In this document: positions 61,701 through 64,000 of the stretch, piece by piece
How positions within the stretch are numbered: position 1 is the first letter of the stretch
Layout of the letters: every line of letters begins with the position of its first letter
Assembly (NCBI GenBank): GCA_031769625.1
Contig: JAUIMM010000724.1
Span: 1-64,000 of the forward strand
Reading direction: 5' to 3'
DNA: 64,000 nucleotides
Source: Taudactylus pleione
Taxonomy: Eukaryota > Chordata > Amphibia > Anura > Myobatrachidae
The notes under the pieces: generated by a model
The model's database searches: none
Seen by the model: only the letters and a program-made list of their open reading frames with translations
Told to the model about the DNA's origin: nothing
Program-made: the position numbers and the translations under genes

Positions 61701-64000
61701 TTCAATGCATTTTGGCCTAAAACGTGCATTTGCTGTTTTCTCTTAAACGCAACATGGGAGAAAAACCATTTCACATCACATTTGTTGGTCTTGGTCTTCA
61801 ACACATCCAGTGAAATTTTGAGCTGCCTGTGTTTGCTACAAGAGGAGATAACACAAAGTAGGCGCTTTTGTTGTTTCCATTGCTTTCAATGCATTTTGGC
61901 CTAAAACGTGCAATTGCTGTTTTCTCTTAAACGCAATATGGGAGAAAAACCATTTCACATCACATTTGTGGGTCTTGGTCTTCAACACATCCAGTGAAAT
62001 TTTGAGCTGCCTGTGTTTGCTACAAGAGGAGATAACACAAAGTATGCGCTTTTGTTGGTTCCATTGCTTTCAATGCATTTTGGCCTAAAATGAGCAATTG
62101 CTGTTTTCTCTTAAACGCAACATTGGAGAAAAACCATTTCACATCACATTTGTGGGTCTTGGTCTTCAACACATCCAGTGAAATTTTGAGCTGTCTGTGT
62201 TTGCTACAAGAGGAGATAACACAAAGTATGCGCTTTTGTTGTTTTCATTGCTTTCAATGCATTTTGGCCTAAAACGTGCATTTGCTGTTTTCTCTTAAAC
62301 GCAACATGGGAGAAAAACCATTTCACATCACATTTGTTGGTCTTGGTCTTCAACACATCCAGTGAAATTTTGAGCTGTCTGTGTTTGCTACAAGAGGAGA
62401 TAACACAACGTATGCACTTTTGTTGTTTCCATTGCTTTCAAAGCATTTTGGCCTAAAACGTGCATTTGCTGTTTTCTCTTAAACGCAACATGGGAGAAAA
62501 ACCATTTCACATCACATTTGTTGGTCTTGGTCTTCAACACATCCAGTGAAATTTTGAGCTGCCTGTGTTTGCTACAAGAGGAGATAACACAAAGTATGCG
62601 CTTTTGTTGGTTCCATTGCTTTCAATGCATTTTTGCCTAAAACGAGCAATTGCTGTTTTCTATTAAACGCAACATGGGAGAAAAACCATTTCACATCACA
62701 TTTGTGGGTCTTGGTCTTCAACACATCCAGTGAAATTTTGAGCTGTCTGTGTTTGCTACAAGAGGAGATAACACAAAGTATGCGCTTTTGTTGTTTTCAT
62801 TGCTTTCAATGCATTTTGGCCTAAAACGTGCATTTGCTGTTTTCTCTTAAACGCAACATGGGAGAAAAACCATTTCACATCACATTTGTGGGTCTTGGTC
62901 TTCAAGGCATCCAGTGAAATTTTGAGCTGTCTGTGTTTGCTACAAGAGGAGATAACACAACGTATGCACTTTTGTTGTTTCCATTGCTTTCAATGCATTT
63001 TGGCCTAAAACGTGCATTTGCTGTTTTCTCTTAAACGCAACATGGGATAAAAACCATTTCACATCACATTTGTGGGTCTTGGTCTTCAACACATCCAGTG
63101 AAATTTTGAGCTGTCTGTGTTTGCTACAAGAGGAGATAACACAAAGTATGCGCTTTTGTTGGTTCCATTGCTTTCAATGCATTTTTGACTAAAACGAGCA
63201 ATTGCTGTTTTCTCTTAAACGAAACATGGGAGAAAAACCATTTCACATCACATTTGTGGGTCTTGGTCTTCAACACATCCAGTGAAATTTTGAGCTGTCT
63301 GTGTTTGCTACAAGAGGAGATAACACAAAGTATGCGCTTTTGTTGTTTCCATTGCTTTCAAAGCATTTTGGCCTAAAACGTGCATTTGCTGTTTTCTCTT
63401 AAACGCAACATGGGAGAAAAACCATTTCACATCACATTTGTTGGTCTTGGTCTTCAACACATCCAGTGAAATTTTGAGCTGCCTGTGTTTGCTACAAGAG
63501 AAGATAACACAAAGTATGCGCTTTTGTTGTTTCCATTGCTTTCAATGCATTTTGGCCTAAAACGTGCATTTGCTGTTTTCTCTTAAACGCAACATGGGAG
63601 AAAAACCATTTCACATCACATTTGTGGGTATTGGTCTTCAACACATCCAGTGAAATTTTGAGCTGTCTGTGTTTGCTACAAGAGGAGATAACACAAAGTA
63701 TGCGCTTTTGTTGTTTCCATTGCTTTCAATGCATTTTGGCCTAAAACGTGCAATTGCTGTTTTCTCTTAAACGCAATATGGGAGAAAAACCATTTCACAT
63801 CACATTTGTGGGTCTTGGTCTTCAACACATCCAGTGAAATTTTGAGCTGCCTGTGTTTGCTACAAGAGGAGATAACACAAAGTATGCGCTTTTGTTGGTT
63901 CCATTGCTTTCAATGCATTTTGGCCTAAAATGAGCAATTGCTGTTTTCTCTTAAACGCAACATGGGAGAAAAACCATTTCACATCACATTTGTGGGTCTT
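58729..64000 (-). repeat. 184-bp satellite array, inverted arm
   Basis: About 28.6 monomers of the same satellite in reverse orientation, continuing to the window edge. Each shows the reverse complement of the landmarks (GGTCTTCAACACATCC, GGCCTAAAACG). One base is missing from the usual GAGAAAAACC near 59,549 (GAGAAAACC). Read from the joint outwards, the first monomers follow the order CTCCACTTG/GAAAGCTC, CTTCTCTTG/GGCAGCTC, CTCCTGTTG/GACAGCTC, then GTTTAAGGCC. This order, read in the forward sense, is found near 56.7-57.4 kb. Private changes include TCTATTAAACG near 62,660, AAGTAGGCGC near 61,856, TTCAAGGCATCC near 62,902 and GGGATAAAAACC near 63,045. Confidence 0.97.
61904..64000 (-). repeat. 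10-monomer spacing in the inverted arm (1,840 bp)
   Basis: The monomer pair with CGTGCAATTGC then CTAAAATGAGCAATTG is at about 61,907-62,097 and again at about 63,747-63,937, exactly 1,840 bp apart. The first of the pair also has CGCAATATGG in both places. It is the reverse complement of the CCATATTG/AATTGCACG and GCTCATTTT monomers of the forward arm (for example 33,600-33,810). The second copy runs off the window, so its extent is unknown. Confidence 0.75.

Noticed and set aside
140..63376. Roughly 100 open reading frames of 60-132 codons on both strands with similar products
   Set aside because: They repeat with the satellite period, occur in overlapping antisense pairs, end at the same satellite stops, and lengthen only where a monomer has a 1-bp loss or a GTTTAAGGCC change. 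There is no codon bias, domain, promoter or ribosome site to support a protein family.
1..64000. Telomere repeats, rRNA/tRNA genes, or LTR/non-LTR elements hidden among the monomers
   Set aside because: Phase of the GAAGACC landmark holds throughout with only 1-4 bp shifts, so there is no room for any inserted gene or element. No TTAGGG- or TTTAGGG-type runs were seen.
1..64000. Protein-coding tandem repeat gene (long repetitive exon)
   Set aside because: 184 is not a multiple of three, so no frame stays open over more than two monomers, and stops occur in every frame.

Overview
The whole window is one satellite DNA array. A monomer of about 184 bp (roughly 39% G+C in the first copy) repeats head to tail about 348 times. 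I found no unique-sequence gene, RNA gene, transposon or other interruption. The kind of organism is inferred only: tens of kilobases of nucleosome-length tandem repeat with nested higher-order repeats (HORs) and an orientation switch is typical of eukaryotic centromeric, pericentromeric or subtelomeric heterochromatin. I do not recognise the satellite family and cannot name a species. It does not look like human alpha satellite or the Arabidopsis 178-bp repeat as I know them.

Layout. From 1 to about 58,720 all monomers lie in one orientation (called forward here). At 58,720-58,729 the array flips, and 58,729-64,000 is the same satellite reverse-complemented. The flip point carries an 8-bp tandem duplication (AAGTATGC twice) and no unrelated sequence. 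A rare variant shared by a monomer at about 57.9 kb and one at about 60.4 kb on the other arm suggests the inverted arm was copied from nearby sequence.

Higher-order structure. 1-15.7 kb is a mosaic of monomer variants with short shared segments (for example 1-1,169 matches 6,073-7,241). About 15.7-19.6 kb holds two 1.7-kb copies 2,208 bp apart. About 18.29-26.75 kb is a near-identical tandem duplication of a 4,231-bp, 23-monomer unit. 26.74-33.55 kb is three tandem copies of a 12- or 13-monomer HOR (2,391, 2,207 and 2,207 bp), with a further partial copy at about 47.06-49.35 kb. About 33.48-38.62 kb recurs in two pieces at 49.31-52.20 and 54.14-56.47 kb. About 39.37-42.62 kb repeats 15.83-19.26 kb, 41.2-44.1 kb holds an 8-monomer tandem duplication, and 45.27-46.84 kb repeats 20.43-22.00 kb.

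Register is kept very well. Following the GAAGACC landmark from start to end, I found only about 18 small indels, and most are copies of a few ancestral events that travelled with the HORs. The many short open reading frames on both strands are by-products of the repeat, because 184 is not a multiple of three and the frame rotates each monomer. The longest ones (101-132 codons) sit on monomers that lost one base (183 bp = 61 codons). None is supported as a gene.

Copy boundaries were read by eye from diagnostic variants and are good to tens of bases. A dot plot or self-alignment would refine them.
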